DNA of 64,000 nucleotides. It comes from Guyparkeria hydrothermalis (GTDB lineage: Bacteria; Pseudomonadota; Gammaproteobacteria; Halothiobacillales; Halothiobacillaceae). Below the pieces are notes generated by a model. That model searched no databases. It was not told the DNA's origin and saw nothing but the letters and a program-made list of their open reading frames with translations. A program made the translations under genes and the position numbers. Location of the stretch: contig NZ_JAJSED010000001.1 of NCBI RefSeq assembly GCF_023555385.1, positions 1,895,501 through 1,959,500 of the forward strand. Reading direction: 5' to 3'. The stretch's first letter is position 1, and the number at the start of each line of letters is the position of its first letter. Below, piece after piece: positions 33,256 through 43,445 of the stretch.

Positions 33256-36200
33256 ATGTGTGCTTTTTCATCGCGTCTTGCGTCTTTTTCCCGGCGCCTG
33301 ATCAAGGGCTCTTTCGTCTTGGTGCTGGGGGCGCTGCCGGTCGGCGTGTCGGCGTTCGATGAGCCCGCCCAGTCCCCGCTGACTGTCCAGGAACCCGTAC
33401 CTCCGAACGTCGTCTTGATGCTCGACGATTCGCACCAGATGCGGCAGGACTACCTTCCGGACCTGGCCAGCATTCCCGGCGTCTTCAATCGCCGGTTGCA
33501 GGATTTTCTCGAGGAAGGGCCGATCAACAACGAGCCGATGATCAACGCGCATGCCAATCGGCTCTACTACGACCCTACCGTTCGCTATCTCCCACCACCG
33601 CGCGCCGATGGCAGCGCCTATCCCTCCTATACCGACATTCGCGACGTGCCCAAGAACGGATTCGCCCGCATTCTCGAGTCATCCACGCTCGCCGAACTCG
33701 GCTTGGTGGACGCGGCGGTCAAGGTCGACCTGCGTCACTACGTCAACGACTTCTACGCCACGAACAGCCTGTCACTAACGGACGACCTTTCCGGCCTGAT
33801 CGACACGCTGCCGGGCGGTTTCATGGGCGCTTTCACCGACCGCCTGGCGAAAGCCGGGCTGGTCGATTACAACCACGAGCACAGCGACGGTCTGTTCGGG
33901 GAAACCTACGCCTTCTTCCAGTACGCCACCGGGCCAGCGTCCGGGCCGCACACGGTACATTTTGTTGCCGGTGATGCCGGGGATTGTGGCCACTTGCCCA
34001 GCGAGCTTGCCGCAAATTGTGTCTTCCAGGACGATGCCAGTGGTCGGGCGGCCCCGCCGGGGGTTCGGGTGGGCACGAACATCGCCAACTGGTTTGCCTA
34101 CCACCACACGCGGATGCTGACGGCCAAGACCGGCACCATGCGGGCGTTCGCTCAGTTCAATCCCAACTATCGGGTTGGTTTTGGCTCGACCAATCACGAC
34201 AAGCTGCTCTGGACCGCACTCAATCGGGTGCCGGTGTATTTCGGTGAGGACATCTTCAGTGTCTTGTCCAATCGCACCGCGTTCGCTCGTGTGCGGCCCT
34301 GGGTGGAGCAGAAATCCAATTTTTGGAGCTGGCTGGAGCGGCTGCAACCGAATGGACTCACCACTCGGTTGCGACGCCCCCTGATGCAGGTGGGCGGGTA
34401 TTACCGTACCGACGAGCCGTGGCGTGCGATGGGCTCGGAGGCAGGTGCCGCGGATGCCGAAAAGCTCTCTTGCCGTCAGTCTTACGCGATCCTTGCGACC
34501 AGCAGCATGTGGCAGGGCGATCTGCCCACCCTATCGTTCCTCGATCGGATCGGTGACGCCGATGCCCGCGCCGGGGCCAGCTTGGGTGCCGAGGCGGATG
34601 GCTCCATCGAAGGCCCGGACGGCCGTCGCTACCGCTACGAGGCGGCGCCCCCGTTTGCCGAACGGAATCCGAGCCTGTTTCTTTCGCGCAGCACGCTCGC
34701 CGACGTGGCGATGTACTACTGGAAGAACGACCTTCGTACCGATCTCGCCAACCGGGTGCCCTCCAATGTCGACGACCCGGCTTTCTGGCAGCACATGACG
34801 ACGATCACTGTCGGATTGGGACTTGAGCCGGAGGGAATCGAGCCGGAAGGCACCCGCTATGCGGAGATTGCCGATTGGGCGAGACAGGTTGACGCGGGTC
34901 TGGCCGATGCGGCGGCCATTGACGGCTTTGCCTGGCCGCGACATTTTCTGGTGTCTCGCAATGGGGTGGCCGACCTGGCGCACGCTGGACTGAACGGGCA
35001 TGGCGGATTCCTCCAGGCCGGCGATCTCGACGAATACACGGCGGGTATTCGTGCCGTCATCGCCAATCTTGGCAGCCAACCGGGGAGCGGGAACGGCGTG
35101 GCGTTTGACGGCGAGGAGCGTCTGCCGGGCGAGTCGCTGCGATTCGATGCCTCGTACGTGACGGGTCAGTGGAGCGGGGTAGTGCGGGCCTATCGGGCCG
35201 ATGACGACGGAGCCTACGATCTCGAGCAGCCCGTGTGGGATGCCGACGGGGCGCTGCCGCCATGGCGCGAGCGCCGGATCATGACGTACCGGCCGGGCAA
35301 GGGCGAGGTCGCGCTGGCGGCGAACAACCTCTCTGGGTCGCAGAAGGCGGCGCTTGTCGGTGGCCTGGGGGTTGGATTTCCCGGCCAACCCAGCGTCGAG
35401 GAGATCGTCAACTTCCTGCGAGGTGATCGTCGCCTCGAGTTGGGAAATCCCGGCGGTCGTTTCAGGGCACGCAAGTCCCTCATCGGCGACGTGGTGCACT
35501 CTTCGCCTGTGTACGTGGCATCTCCTGAACCCGGACGCTTCGAAGGCCGGCGGTTCGAGGGCAGTGACCGTCATGCCGACTTCGCTCGGGACAATGCGGA
35601 CCGCGATGCCATGCTTTACGTGGCGGCAAACGATGGCATGGTGCACGCCTTCGATGCCGAGACGGGCGCAGAGCGCTTCGCGTTTCTCCCCGGTGCGGTC
35701 CTGCGCGGTCGGGGAGAGGCTTCCCTGGGGCGTCTCGCGCACCCTCAATATGGCGCGCCCGTGGGCGACGGCGGCGAACAGGTTATCCCCCATCAGTATT
35801 TCCACGATGGTGAGTTGACCACCTCCGATGTCTACATCGACGGTCGCTGGCGGACGATCCTGGTCGGCACGACGGGGTTGGGCCCCTCTCCGGCGGTTTA
35901 CGCGCTCGATATTACCGACCCGGATGCCATCGAAACCCTCTGGGAGCGTGCTGCGGACGACGGCCTCAAGGGCGGCGAGGCGATCGGACAGGTGTTGGGA
36001 CAACCGATCATTGCCCAGGTCCCGGATCCCCGCACCGACGACGGGAAATGGGTGGTTCTGCTGGGCAGCGGAGCGGATGACAGTGCCGGGAAACTGTTGC
36101 AGTTCGATCTGGAGGATGGCGAACTGGACACGTACTCGGCCGGGAGGAATGCTGGCCTGTCCTCACCGGCCGTGTGGCAATCTGACGGGACGAATGGCTT

Positions 36201-37044
36201 GTCGACCGATGCCTACGCGGGTGATCTGAAAGGCAATATCTGGCATTTCGATCTTGGTCCGTCGGGAGGTCGCGGCGAGGTCGTATTTAGGGCTCGCAAC
36301 GATGCAGGTGTCGCTCAGTCGATCACGGCCCAGCCGCTGCTGCATGCCTCGGCCGATGACGGGGCCCTGTGGCTGTTCGTCGGTACGGGACGCTTTCTTT
36401 CCGAGGCCGACGTCGAGCAGATCGATCCCGCTGTCCAGAGCTGGTACGGATTGCGTGTATCGGCTCGGAACGATGGGGTGCCGGTGGTCGATGAGTCGTC
36501 CTCGCGGACCGATCTGGTGAGGCGTCGTATCGTCGCCGAGCAAGACCCGGCCAACGGCGAGTATGGTCGAGCCACGAGCGCCGGCGACCGCGCCGATCTG
36601 ATCGGGCACGCGGGGTGGTACATGGATCTGGTCGATCCGAACACGGGGCTCTCGCGTGGCGAGCGCATCGTCCAGCCCAGCCAGGAGATCGCGGGCCGGA
36701 TCTATGTGTCGACGCTGATCCCCGAGCCTCGTGATATCTGTTACCCGTATCCGGCGGGCGCGGTCATGGCGGTCGACCCCTTCAGTGGTGCCAATCCGGG
36801 ACAGCCGTTTTTCGATACGAATGGCGACGGTGTGCGCGACGAGACTCGGTTCAATGGGGACTCGCTCGCGTTCAATGGCCTCCTGCTCGATGAGGCCCTC
36901 GGAGGTGTGCTTGTGGGGCAGAAGCTCGATGGTGAGTTGGTGCTGTCGGGCAAGACCGTGCGTAATGGCACCGTCGAGTTGTCGCCCCCGGGCGCTGGCG
37001 TGCCGTTCCGGCGATTGTCGTGGCGCGAGATCGTGGGGGGGTAG
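33256..37044 (+). CDS. pilY1: PilY1-like type IV pilus tip adhesin, second copy
   Basis: PilY1 paralogue of about 1262 residues, larger than the first copy. The ATG at 33256 has AGGG nine bases upstream; ATG 33247 and TTG 33232 are also in frame. A signal peptide ends near VSA. The N-terminal region contains LMLDDSHQM, again a degenerate metal-site motif, then a region specific to this copy. The C-terminal propeller has YVAANDGMVHAFD and ILVGTTGLG. A late loop DTNGDGVRD (about residue 1186) has calcium-binding spacing. Confidence 0.89.
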   Translation: MCAFSSRLASFSRRLIKGSFVLVLGALPVGVSAFDEPAQSPLTVQEPVPPNVVLMLDDSHQMRQDYLPDLASIPGVFNRRLQDFLEEGPINNEPMINAHANRLYYDPTVRYLPPPRADGSAYPSYTDIRDVPKNGFARILESSTLAELGLVDAAVKVDLRHYVNDFYATNSLSLTDDLSGLIDTLPGGFMGAFTDRLAKAGLVDYNHEHSDGLFGETYAFFQYATGPASGPHTVHFVAGDAGDCGHLPSELAANCVFQDDASGRAAPPGVRVGTNIANWFAYHHTRMLTAKTGTMRAFAQFNPNYRVGFGSTNHDKLLWTALNRVPVYFGEDIFSVLSNRTAFARVRPWVEQKSNFWSWLERLQPNGLTTRLRRPLMQVGGYYRTDEPWRAMGSEAGAADAEKLSCRQSYAILATSSMWQGDLPTLSFLDRIGDADARAGASLGAEADGSIEGPDGRRYRYEAAPPFAERNPSLFLSRSTLADVAMYYWKNDLRTDLANRVPSNVDDPAFWQHMTTITVGLGLEPEGIEPEGTRYAEIADWARQVDAGLADAAAIDGFAWPRHFLVSRNGVADLAHAGLNGHGGFLQAGDLDEYTAGIRAVIANLGSQPGSGNGVAFDGEERLPGESLRFDASYVTGQWSGVVRAYRADDDGAYDLEQPVWDADGALPPWRERRIMTYRPGKGEVALAANNLSGSQKAALVGGLGVGFPGQPSVEEIVNFLRGDRRLELGNPGGRFRARKSLIGDVVHSSPVYVASPEPGRFEGRRFEGSDRHADFARDNADRDAMLYVAANDGMVHAFDAETGAERFAFLPGAVLRGRGEASLGRLAHPQYGAPVGDGGEQVIPHQYFHDGELTTSDVYIDGRWRTILVGTTGLGPSPAVYALDITDPDAIETLWERAADDGLKGGEAIGQVLGQPIIAQVPDPRTDDGKWVVLLGSGADDSAGKLLQFDLEDGELDTYSAGRNAGLSSPAVWQSDGTNGLSTDAYAGDLKGNIWHFDLGPSGGRGEVVFRARNDAGVAQSITAQPLLHASADDGALWLFVGTGRFLSEADVEQIDPAVQSWYGLRVSARNDGVPVVDESSSRTDLVRRRIVAEQDPANGEYGRATSAGDRADLIGHAGWYMDLVDPNTGLSRGERIVQPSQEIAGRIYVSTLIPEPRDICYPYPAGAVMAVDPFSGANPGQPFFDTNGDGVRDETRFNGDSLAFNGLLLDEALGGVLVGQKLDGELVLSGKTVRNGTVELSPPGAGVPFRRLSWREIVGG

Positions 37045-37047
37045 ATC

Positions 37048-37620
37048 GTGACGGCGCTCACATCGAAGGTAATCGGCCAGGGCTTCTCCCTGATCGAGCT
37101 CATGGTGACGATCACTGTTCTGGCCGTCACCCTTGCGATCGCGATCCCGGCGTTTTCCGCCATCACAGCCCAGAACCGTTTGGCTGCCGCCAGCAATGGC
37201 GTGCAAGGGGCTGTCATGGCGGCCCGCCAGGCGGCGATCAATCTGGGCCAGCCGGTGGCGTTGTGTGCCGGTAACCCTGGAATCGGCTGCAGCGGGGAGT
37301 GGTCCTCCGGACAGTGGCTTGTCTACCGCGACGGGAACCGGAACGGGCGGCTGGACGACGGCGAGTCGATAGAGCGCCATGGCACCGTGCCGGGACCCGA
37401 TGGTGCCGTGGTGATCGAGGGTAACGGGCCGTTCAATGAAGCGGTCATTTATCTGCCCGCTGGTCATGCCACCAAGCCCGGTGGTGGGTTCGCTGCCGGG
37501 AGGCTGCGGGTGTGCGTGCCGGCGGATATTTCGGGCAATGCGTCCGAGGTGGTCATTGCCCCGAGCGGCCGTGTGCGGAAGGCCTCGCTCAATCTCGATG
37601 GGCAGTGCCCGCCAATCTGA
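37048..37620 (+). CDS. fimT: Minor pilin FimT/GspH, second copy
   Basis: GspH/FimT-type minor pilin of 190 residues starting at a GTG with a G-rich ribosome site six bases before it. Cleavage at G12|FSLIEL, then the helix MVTITVLAVTLAIAIPAFS. Contains the conserved VMAARQAAI and LVYRDGNRNGRLDDGE. It closes operon B, whereas the first FimT opens operon A: the gene order differs between the two sets. Confidence 0.87.
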   Translation: MTALTSKVIGQGFSLIELMVTITVLAVTLAIAIPAFSAITAQNRLAAASNGVQGAVMAARQAAINLGQPVALCAGNPGIGCSGEWSSGQWLVYRDGNRNGRLDDGESIERHGTVPGPDGAVVIEGNGPFNEAVIYLPAGHATKPGGGFAAGRLRVCVPADISGNASEVVIAPSGRVRKASLNLDGQCPPI

Positions 37621-37813
37621 GTCGGGCAATGCAAGACGGCTCCGCGCAATCAGTCGTGCTGCCCCGCCTATTGGGCGATCCAGGATCGTTCTCATGACCG
37701 CCGCGCGATATTTCCGCCGCTGAATGCGGCCGAAGAACGGTGGTCTGTGGGGCTTGCCTGTTACAATCAGCGGTTTGCAGTCCTCCGGCGAACTGAACCG
37801 ACGTGGCCCAACC

Positions 37814-40645
37814 GTGACCGATTACAAATCGACGCTCAACCTTCCCAAGACCGACTTCCCCATGCGCGGCAACCTGCCCAAGCGCGAGCCGCAGATGCTC
37901 GAGCGCTGGCAGGAGCGTGATCTCTACCGCGCGGTGCGCGAGCATGCCACCGACCGGCCCAAGTTCGTGCTGCACGACGGTCCGCCGTATGCCAACGGCG
38001 ACATCCACATCGGCCATGCGGTCAACAAGATCCTCAAGGACGTCATCAACAAGACGCGCCTGCTCGAGGGCTTCGACACCCCCTACGTGCCGGGCTGGGA
38101 CTGCCACGGCCTGCCGATCGAGCTGGTGGTCGAGCGCGAGCACGGCAAGCCGGGCGTCAAGCTCGACGAGCGTGCCTTCCGCCAGGCCTGCCGGGACTAC
38201 GCGGCCAGCCAGATCGAGCGGCAGAAGCAGGACTTCATCCGACTCGGCGTGATCGGCGACTGGGACAACCCCTACCGCTCGATGGACTTCGGCTTCGAGG
38301 CCGACACCCTGCGGGCGCTGGCCGGCATCATCGAGCGCGGCCACCTCCATCGCGGCGAGAAGCCGGTGCACTGGTGCGTCGATTGCGGCTCGGCTCTGGC
38401 CGAGGCCGAGGTCGAGTACCAGGACAAGACCTCCCATCAGATCGACGTGGCCTTCGCTGCCATCGACCCGGCGGCCGTCAACCGTGCCTTCGGCGTCGAG
38501 GACGAGGCGCCGGTCGATTTCGTCATCTGGACCACCACGCCCTGGACGCTGCCGGCCAACCAGGCCGTGGCGATGAACGCCGAGCTGAGCTACCAGCTGA
38601 TCGAGATCGACGGTCGGCGGATCGTGCTGGCCGAGGGGCTGGCCGAGGAGGCGTTGTCGCGTATGGGCGCCGAGTCGCACGAGGTGTTGGGCAAGGCGAC
38701 CGGCGAAGCGTTCGAGGGCGTCCGGCTGGCGCACCCGTTCCTTGAGCGCGAGGTGCCGGTGATCCTCGGCGAGCACGTCACGCTGGATGCCGGTACGGGG
38801 CTCGTGCACACCGCCCCGGCGCACGGCGAGGAAGACTTCGCGGTCGGCAAGCAGTACGACCTGCCGGTCGACAATCCGGTCGACGGCGAGGGGCGCTTCT
38901 TCGCCGACACGCCGCTCGTCGGCGGGCGGGATCTCAAGGCCGGCGGCAAGGCGATCCTCGAGCAGCTGGAGTCGAATGGTCGCCTGCTGGCGCATTCCAA
39001 GTTCAAGCACAGCTACCCGCACTGCTGGCGGCACAAGACCCCGCTGATCTTCCGCGCGACGCACCAGTGGTTCGTCTCGATGACGCAGCAGCACCTGCGC
39101 GCCGATGCGATCAAGGCGCTCGACGAGGTCGAGTTCACGCCGGACTGGGGCCGGGCACGCATCGAGGGCATGGTCGAGAACCGCCCGGACTGGTGCATCT
39201 CGCGCCAGCGCTTCTGGGGCGTGCCGATCGCGTTGTTCGCCCACAAGCAGACCGGCCATGCGCATCCCGATTCCGCCGAGCTGATGCGCCGGGTCGCCGA
39301 GCAGGTGGAGCAGCATGGCGTCGACTACTGGTTCGATCTCGATCCTCGCGAACTGATCGGCGAGGACGCTGCCGAGTACGACAAGGTGATCGACACCCTC
39401 GACGTGTGGTTCGACTCGGGGGTCACCCACTGGGCGGTGCTCGACCGCCGCGAGGAATTGACCTGGCCGGCCGATCTGTACCTGGAGGGTTCCGACCAGC
39501 ACCGCGGCTGGTTCCAGTCCTCGCTGCTCACTGCCACCGCCCTGCGCGAGCAGGCGCCGTACCGCGGCGTGCTCACACACGGTTTCACCGTGGATGCCAA
39601 GGGGCGCAAGATGTCCAAGTCGTTGGGCAACGTGATCGCGCCGCAGCAGGTGATCGACAAGATGGGCGCCGACCCGCTGCGCCTGTGGGTGGCCTCCACG
39701 GACTTTTCCGGTGAAATGACGGTCTCCGACGAGATCCTGCAACGCACCGCCGATGCCTACCGCCGCATCCGCAACACCGCGCGTTTCCTGCTGGCAAACA
39801 TCGACGGTTTTGATCCGAACAACGATGCGGTCGCCGACAGTGATCTGCTGGCGCTGGACGCCTGGCTGGTCGACCGTGCCGCGCAGCTCAACTGCGAGGT
39901 GCGCGACGGCTTTACGGCCTACCAGTTCCACCAGATGGTCGCGCGCATCCACCATTTCTGCTCGATCGAACTGGGTGCGTTCTACCTCGACATCGTCAAG
40001 GACCGTATCTACACCGGCCAGATGGACGCGCTGATGCGTCGCTCCGCGCAAACGGCGATGTGGCGCACAGTCGAGGCGCTGACCCGCTGGATTGCCCCGG
40101 TGCTGTCGTTCACCGCCGAGGAAATCTGGCAGCACCTGCCGGCGCTCGCCGATGGCCGCGAGGACACCGTCTTCAAGGCCACCCACGTCGACGCCCTCGC
40201 CCCGCTGCTCGAGGACGGCCACGCCGGTCCGAAGCAGCGCGGCTTCTGGGATGACCTGATCGCCATTCGCGACGCGGTCAACCGCCATGCCGAGGCGGCG
40301 CGCAACGAGAAGCGCATCAAGGCGAACCTGTCGGCCAACGTCGAGATCTGGGCCGACGAAACGGTTGCCGATCGCCTGGCCGCCTTGGGTGAGGAGCTCC
40401 GCTTCCTGCTGATCGTCTCCGAGGCGACCGTGGGTGCGCTGGCGGACAAGCCGGCCGACGTCGATGCCGAGACCATCGAGGGCGTAGGTCAGCTCGCGGT
40501 GCGGATCACGCCGATGGAGGCCGAGAAGTGCGAGCGTTGCTGGCACTTCCGTCCCGATGTCGGTACGCACGACGCGCACCCGACTCTCTGCGGTCGTTGC
40601 ATCGAGAACATCGAGGGTGACGGGGAAACCCGCCACTTGGTGTGA
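37814..40645 (+). CDS. ileS: Isoleucyl-tRNA synthetase
   Basis: Class I aminoacyl-tRNA synthetase of 943 residues. HIGH is at 65-68, the editing domain contains the [14 protein letters not shown] stretch, KMSKS is at 599-603, and a C-terminal zinc finger has CERCWHFR and CGRC. The start is a GTG at 37814 giving [11 protein letters not shown]; the upstream in-frame region from 37724 is not family-like. A TGATG junction couples it to lspA. The 193 bases before it hold no recognised gene; ribF, often found here, is absent. Confidence 0.96.
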   Translation: MTDYKSTLNLPKTDFPMRGNLPKREPQMLERWQERDLYRAVREHATDRPKFVLHDGPPYANGDIHIGHAVNKILKDVINKTRLLEGFDTPYVPGWDCHGLPIELVVEREHGKPGVKLDERAFRQACRDYAASQIERQKQDFIRLGVIGDWDNPYRSMDFGFEADTLRALAGIIERGHLHRGEKPVHWCVDCGSALAEAEVEYQDKTSHQIDVAFAAIDPAAVNRAFGVEDEAPVDFVIWTTTPWTLPANQAVAMNAELSYQLIEIDGRRIVLAEGLAEEALSRMGAESHEVLGKATGEAFEGVRLAHPFLEREVPVILGEHVTLDAGTGLVHTAPAHGEEDFAVGKQYDLPVDNPVDGEGRFFADTPLVGGRDLKAGGKAILEQLESNGRLLAHSKFKHSYPHCWRHKTPLIFRATHQWFVSMTQQHLRADAIKALDEVEFTPDWGRARIEGMVENRPDWCISRQRFWGVPIALFAHKQTGHAHPDSAELMRRVAEQVEQHGVDYWFDLDPRELIGEDAAEYDKVIDTLDVWFDSGVTHWAVLDRREELTWPADLYLEGSDQHRGWFQSSLLTATALREQAPYRGVLTHGFTVDAKGRKMSKSLGNVIAPQQVIDKMGADPLRLWVASTDFSGEMTVSDEILQRTADAYRRIRNTARFLLANIDGFDPNNDAVADSDLLALDAWLVDRAAQLNCEVRDGFTAYQFHQMVARIHHFCSIELGAFYLDIVKDRIYTGQMDALMRRSAQTAMWRTVEALTRWIAPVLSFTAEEIWQHLPALADGREDTVFKATHVDALAPLLEDGHAGPKQRGFWDDLIAIRDAVNRHAEAARNEKRIKANLSANVEIWADETVADRLAALGEELRFLLIVSEATVGALADKPADVDAETIEGVGQLAVRITPMEAEKCERCWHFRPDVGTHDAHPTLCGRCIENIEGDGETRHLV

Positions 40646-41148
40646 TGCGGCGTCCTGTTACCAACCTGCGCTGGCTGTGGCTTTCGCTCGGTGTGCTCGT
40701 CGCCGACCAGTTGACCAAGTGGGCCGCACTGGCAGGGCTTGCCTATGCGCGACCGGTAGAGATCCTGCCGTTTTTCAACCTGACGCTGCTGTACAACACC
40801 GGGGCGGCCTTCTCCTTCCTCGCCGACCACGATGGCTGGCAGCGCTGGTTCTTCGTCTTTCTCGCTGTGGTGATCGTCGCGGCCCTGCTGGCATGGCTGT
40901 TCTTCGTCGCGATCCCTGATTGCCGGATCAAGGCCGGCATCGCCGCGATCATCGGCGGGGCGGTAGGCAATGTGATCGACCGGGTGGCCTACGGTCACGT
41001 GGTCGACTTTCTCGATTTCCACTGGGCGGGCTGGCACTGGCCGGCCTTCAACATCGCCGATGCGGCCATTACCATCGGCGTGATTCTTATCATCTGGGCC
41101 GAGTTGCGGCCCCAACGGCAACCGAGTGCATCCGATGACCGACGCTGA
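40645..41148 (+). CDS. lspA: Lipoprotein signal peptidase LspA
   Basis: Inner-membrane aspartic protease that cleaves prolipoproteins at the lipobox. The 167-residue protein has four hydrophobic segments and the two catalytic aspartates D121 (HVVDFLDF) and D139 (FNIADAAITIG). The ATG at 40645 overlaps the ileS stop. It would process PilF, BamB and other lipoproteins encoded here. Confidence 0.96.
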   Translation: MRRPVTNLRWLWLSLGVLVADQLTKWAALAGLAYARPVEILPFFNLTLLYNTGAAFSFLADHDGWQRWFFVFLAVVIVAALLAWLFFVAIPDCRIKAGIAAIIGGAVGNVIDRVAYGHVVDFLDFHWAGWHWPAFNIADAAITIGVILIIWAELRPQRQPSASDDRR

Positions 41149-41635
41149 CCAGTCTGCGCTGCCGACCATCGAAAAGGATTCCGAGGTCACCATCCACTAC
41201 GAGCTACGTCTGCCCGACGACCGGGTGGTGGACAGCACCTTCGGTGACGAGCCGTTCACGGTGCGCCTCGGCAACGGTGCGTTCGAGCCCAACCTCGAGG
41301 ACGCGCTGATCGGGCTGCCGCTGGGCGAGTACACCCGCATCCTGCTGACGCCGGAATATGCCTTCGGCATGCCGGATCCCACCAACATCCACACCATGCC
41401 GCGCGGGCAGTTTCCCGAGGAGATGCAGCTCGAGCCGCAGCTGGTGATCGAGTTCGACCTGCCCAACGGCGAGGCGGTGCCCGGCACCGTCACGGCGGTC
41501 ACCGAGGATGCGGTCACCGTTGATTTCAACCACCCGCTGGCCGGTCAGAACGTCCAGTTCATCGTGCAGGTGCTGGGCATCGACGGGCAGCAGGCGGAAC
41601 AGGCGGGCGAGAGCCCGTCGGGAGCGACAACATGA
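41135..41635 (+). CDS. fkpB: FKBP-type peptidyl-prolyl isomerase FkpB
   Basis: SlyD-like FKBP prolyl isomerase of 166 residues. It has [19 protein letters not shown], the inserted chaperone flap, and a late hydrophobic strand [10 protein letters not shown]. The ATG at 41135 gives a 14-base overlap with lspA; a GTG at 41126 is also in frame. It sits in the usual ileS-lspA-fkpB-ispH order and overlaps ispH by ATGA. Confidence 0.93.
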   Translation: MTDADQSALPTIEKDSEVTIHYELRLPDDRVVDSTFGDEPFTVRLGNGAFEPNLEDALIGLPLGEYTRILLTPEYAFGMPDPTNIHTMPRGQFPEEMQLEPQLVIEFDLPNGEAVPGTVTAVTEDAVTVDFNHPLAGQNVQFIVQVLGIDGQQAEQAGESPSGATT

Positions 41636-42576
41636 AGATCCAGTTGGCCAATCCGCGCGGCTTCTGCGCCGGGGTCGACCGGGCGGTCGAGATCGTCGAC
41701 CGTGCGCTTGAGTCCTTCGGCGCGCCGATCTACGTGCGCCACGAGATCGTCCACAATCGCTACATCGTCGACAACCTGCGCGACAAGGGAGCGATCTTTA
41801 TCGAGGATCTGGCTGACGTGCCGGACGACTCGACCCTGATCTTCTCCGCCCACGGCGTCTCCAAGTCGATCCAGGACACCGCCGCCGAACGCGGCCTGAA
41901 GGTGTTCGATGCGACCTGCCCGCTGGTGACCAAGGTGCATATGGAAGTGGCGCGCCATTCGCGCGCCGGACGCGACGTGGTGCTGGTCGGTCACGACGGA
42001 CACCCCGAGGTCGAGGGCACCATGGGGCATTTCGATCCGTCCTTCGGCGGACGGATCCATCTGGTCGAGAAGATCAGCGACGTCGAGCGCCTGGAGGTGG
42101 ACAACCCCAAGGGGCTGGCCTGGGCGACGCAGACCACGCTCTCGGTCGACGAGACGCGCGCCATCATCACAGCGTTGCAGGAGCGATTTCCTCATGTCGA
42201 GGGGCCGCGCAAGGACGATATCTGCTACGCCACGCAGAATCGCCAGGATGCGGTGCGCGAGCTCGCGGAAAGCTGTGAGGTGGTGCTGGTGGTCGGCTCC
42301 AAGACGAGCTCGAACTCCAACCGCCTGCGCGAGATCGCCGAGCAGGTCGGCGTGCCCGCCTACTTGATCGATGCCGCGGACGACATCGATCCGGCATGGT
42401 TCGAGGGCTGTGGTCGCGTCGGTCTCACGGCCGGGGCGTCGGCGCCGGAAATTCTCGTCCAGCAGGTGATCGAACGCCTCAAGCTCGACTGCGAGGCCAC
42501 GCTCGAAGAGCGCGAGCCGACGGTAGTCGAGAACATGATCTTCCCCCTCCCCGCTTCCCTGCGGCACGCCAACTGA
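41632..42576 (+). CDS. ispH: 4-hydroxy-3-methylbut-2-enyl diphosphate reductase IspH
   Basis: Last enzyme of the MEP pathway, making IPP and DMAPP with a [4Fe-4S] cluster. The 314-residue protein has cluster cysteines C12, C96 ([11 protein letters not shown]) and C198 (CYATQNRQ), plus the active-site [11 protein letters not shown] and SNSNRL. It ends the four-gene operon begun by ileS. Confidence 0.97.
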   Translation: MKIQLANPRGFCAGVDRAVEIVDRALESFGAPIYVRHEIVHNRYIVDNLRDKGAIFIEDLADVPDDSTLIFSAHGVSKSIQDTAAERGLKVFDATCPLVTKVHMEVARHSRAGRDVVLVGHDGHPEVEGTMGHFDPSFGGRIHLVEKISDVERLEVDNPKGLAWATQTTLSVDETRAIITALQERFPHVEGPRKDDICYATQNRQDAVRELAESCEVVLVVGSKTSSNSNRLREIAEQVGVPAYLIDAADDIDPAWFEGCGRVGLTAGASAPEILVQQVIERLKLDCEATLEEREPTVVENMIFPLPASLRHAN

Positions 42577-42584
42577 GGTCGGCG

Positions 42585-42601
42585 CCGCGCCTCAGGCGCG
42601 G
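42585..42601. terminator. Shared hairpin between ispH and the convergent arsR
   Basis: CCGCGCC (42585-42591) pairs with GGCGCGG (42595-42601); the three-base loop is the start of the arsR stop codon. No T-run on either side, so efficient termination is doubtful. Confidence 0.4.
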
Positions 42602-42954
42602 TCTCGTGACGGGCGCTCGTCCAGGTCGGCCAGCCGTGCCCGGTCGACCTGGAACGTTTCCAGCTCTTCGGTGCCGGCCAAGGTGCATCGCAGAACTTCT
42701 CGAGCCCAGTCGGGCAGCCGCTCGTTGACGCGGTAGAACACCCACGTGCCGTCGCGGCGCACCTCGGCGATGCCCGCCTCGCGCAGGTGGGCAAGGTGCC
42801 GGGAGATCTTGGGCTGACTCAGGTCGAGCGACATGGTCAGTTCGCAGACACACAGCTCACCCTCCCGCAGTAACAGCATCAGGCTTCGCAGCCGTGTGGA
42901 GTCGCCCAGTGCGCGAAAAAGGGCCTCGGGTTGTATGTTCGCTTCTCTATTCAC
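42592..42954 (-). CDS. arsR: ArsR-family metalloregulator
   Basis: Winged-helix repressor of 120 residues. The ELCVCEL motif (C35, C37) at the start of the DNA-binding helix is that of arsenite-sensing ArsR proteins, and SQPKISRHLAHLREAGI is the recognition helix. The start used is a GTG at 42954; no clear ribosome site is visible and an in-frame ATG lies further upstream. No arsenic resistance genes adjoin it. It is divergent from the CsbD-like gene and may act on that gap. Confidence 0.85.
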   Translation of the reverse strand: MNREANIQPEALFRALGDSTRLRSLMLLLREGELCVCELTMSLDLSQPKISRHLAHLREAGIAEVRRDGTWVFYRVNERLPDWAREVLRCTLAGTEELETFQVDRARLADLDERPSRDRA

Positions 42955-42983
42955 GTGGGTATGTGTCCGTTGTAATGAGATTG

Positions 42984-43008
42984 ATTCAGTTCGGGTTCCT
43001 GAGTGAAT
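42984..43008. promoter_or_regulatory. Candidate operator in the arsR/csbD gap
   Basis: ATTCA (42984-42988) and TGAAT (43004-43008) form a perfect short inverted repeat with a 15-base centre. A -10-like TACAAT at 43042-43047, preceded by C, resembles a sigma-S-type box for the downstream gene. Both are short and could be chance. Confidence 0.28.
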
Positions 43009-43077
43009 GCCCTTCATCTCGGCAGCTCTCTTTTTATTGCCTACAATCAAGAGGGCAAAAAGGCGCAGGAGTTCCAT

Positions 43078-43341
43078 ATGAAGTGGGAACACATTGAGGG
43101 CAACTGGCGATCGTTCGTTGGTTGTGCCGAGGAATACTGGGGTCGTATCACGGGCGACGAGTTTGCCGTGATCGAAGGGAAGAAGCAGGAACTGATCGGC
43201 AAGATCCAGCGGCGCTACGGCGTGAGCGAAGCGGAGGCACGGGAGCAGATTCGGGAGTTTCGGGAGAAGTTGAAGGAAAAGCTCGGCCCTGACGGTGTGC
43301 CCACGGAGGACTGCAAGTCCTTGAAGGATTCGGGAGACTGA
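43078..43341 (+). CDS. CsbD-family stress-response protein
   Basis: Small hydrophilic protein of 87 residues. It begins MKWEHIEGNWRSFVG and continues with GKIQRRYGVSEAEA, the CsbD/YjbJ pattern of short amphipathic helices. Function unknown in the family; relatives are induced by general stress. The ATG at 43078 has GGAG at 43068-43071. Divergent from arsR. Confidence 0.82.
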   Translation: MKWEHIEGNWRSFVGCAEEYWGRITGDEFAVIEGKKQELIGKIQRRYGVSEAEAREQIREFREKLKEKLGPDGVPTEDCKSLKDSGD

Positions 43342-43374
43342 CCCTCGTCTTGCTCTCGTCGCTCCGTTGCCCAC

Positions 43375-43402
43375 AAAAAACGCCCCGCAAAAGCGGGGCG
43401 TT
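43375..43402. terminator. Bidirectional terminator between the csbD-like gene and glnA
   Basis: AACGCCCCGC (43379-43388) pairs with GCGGGGCGTT (43393-43402) around AAAA. The A-run at 43375-43380 is a T-run on the minus strand, so this is chiefly the glnA terminator; the plus-strand tail is weaker. Confidence 0.9.
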
Positions 43403-43445
43403 GTCATTTCCGGTCGCCGGGCGGGCCCGGCGATTACAGCGCGGC

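Noticed and set aside
37589-40636. A 1015-codon minus-strand frame across ileS
   Set aside because: Antisense to a full-length IleRS with all motifs; a GC-skew shadow.
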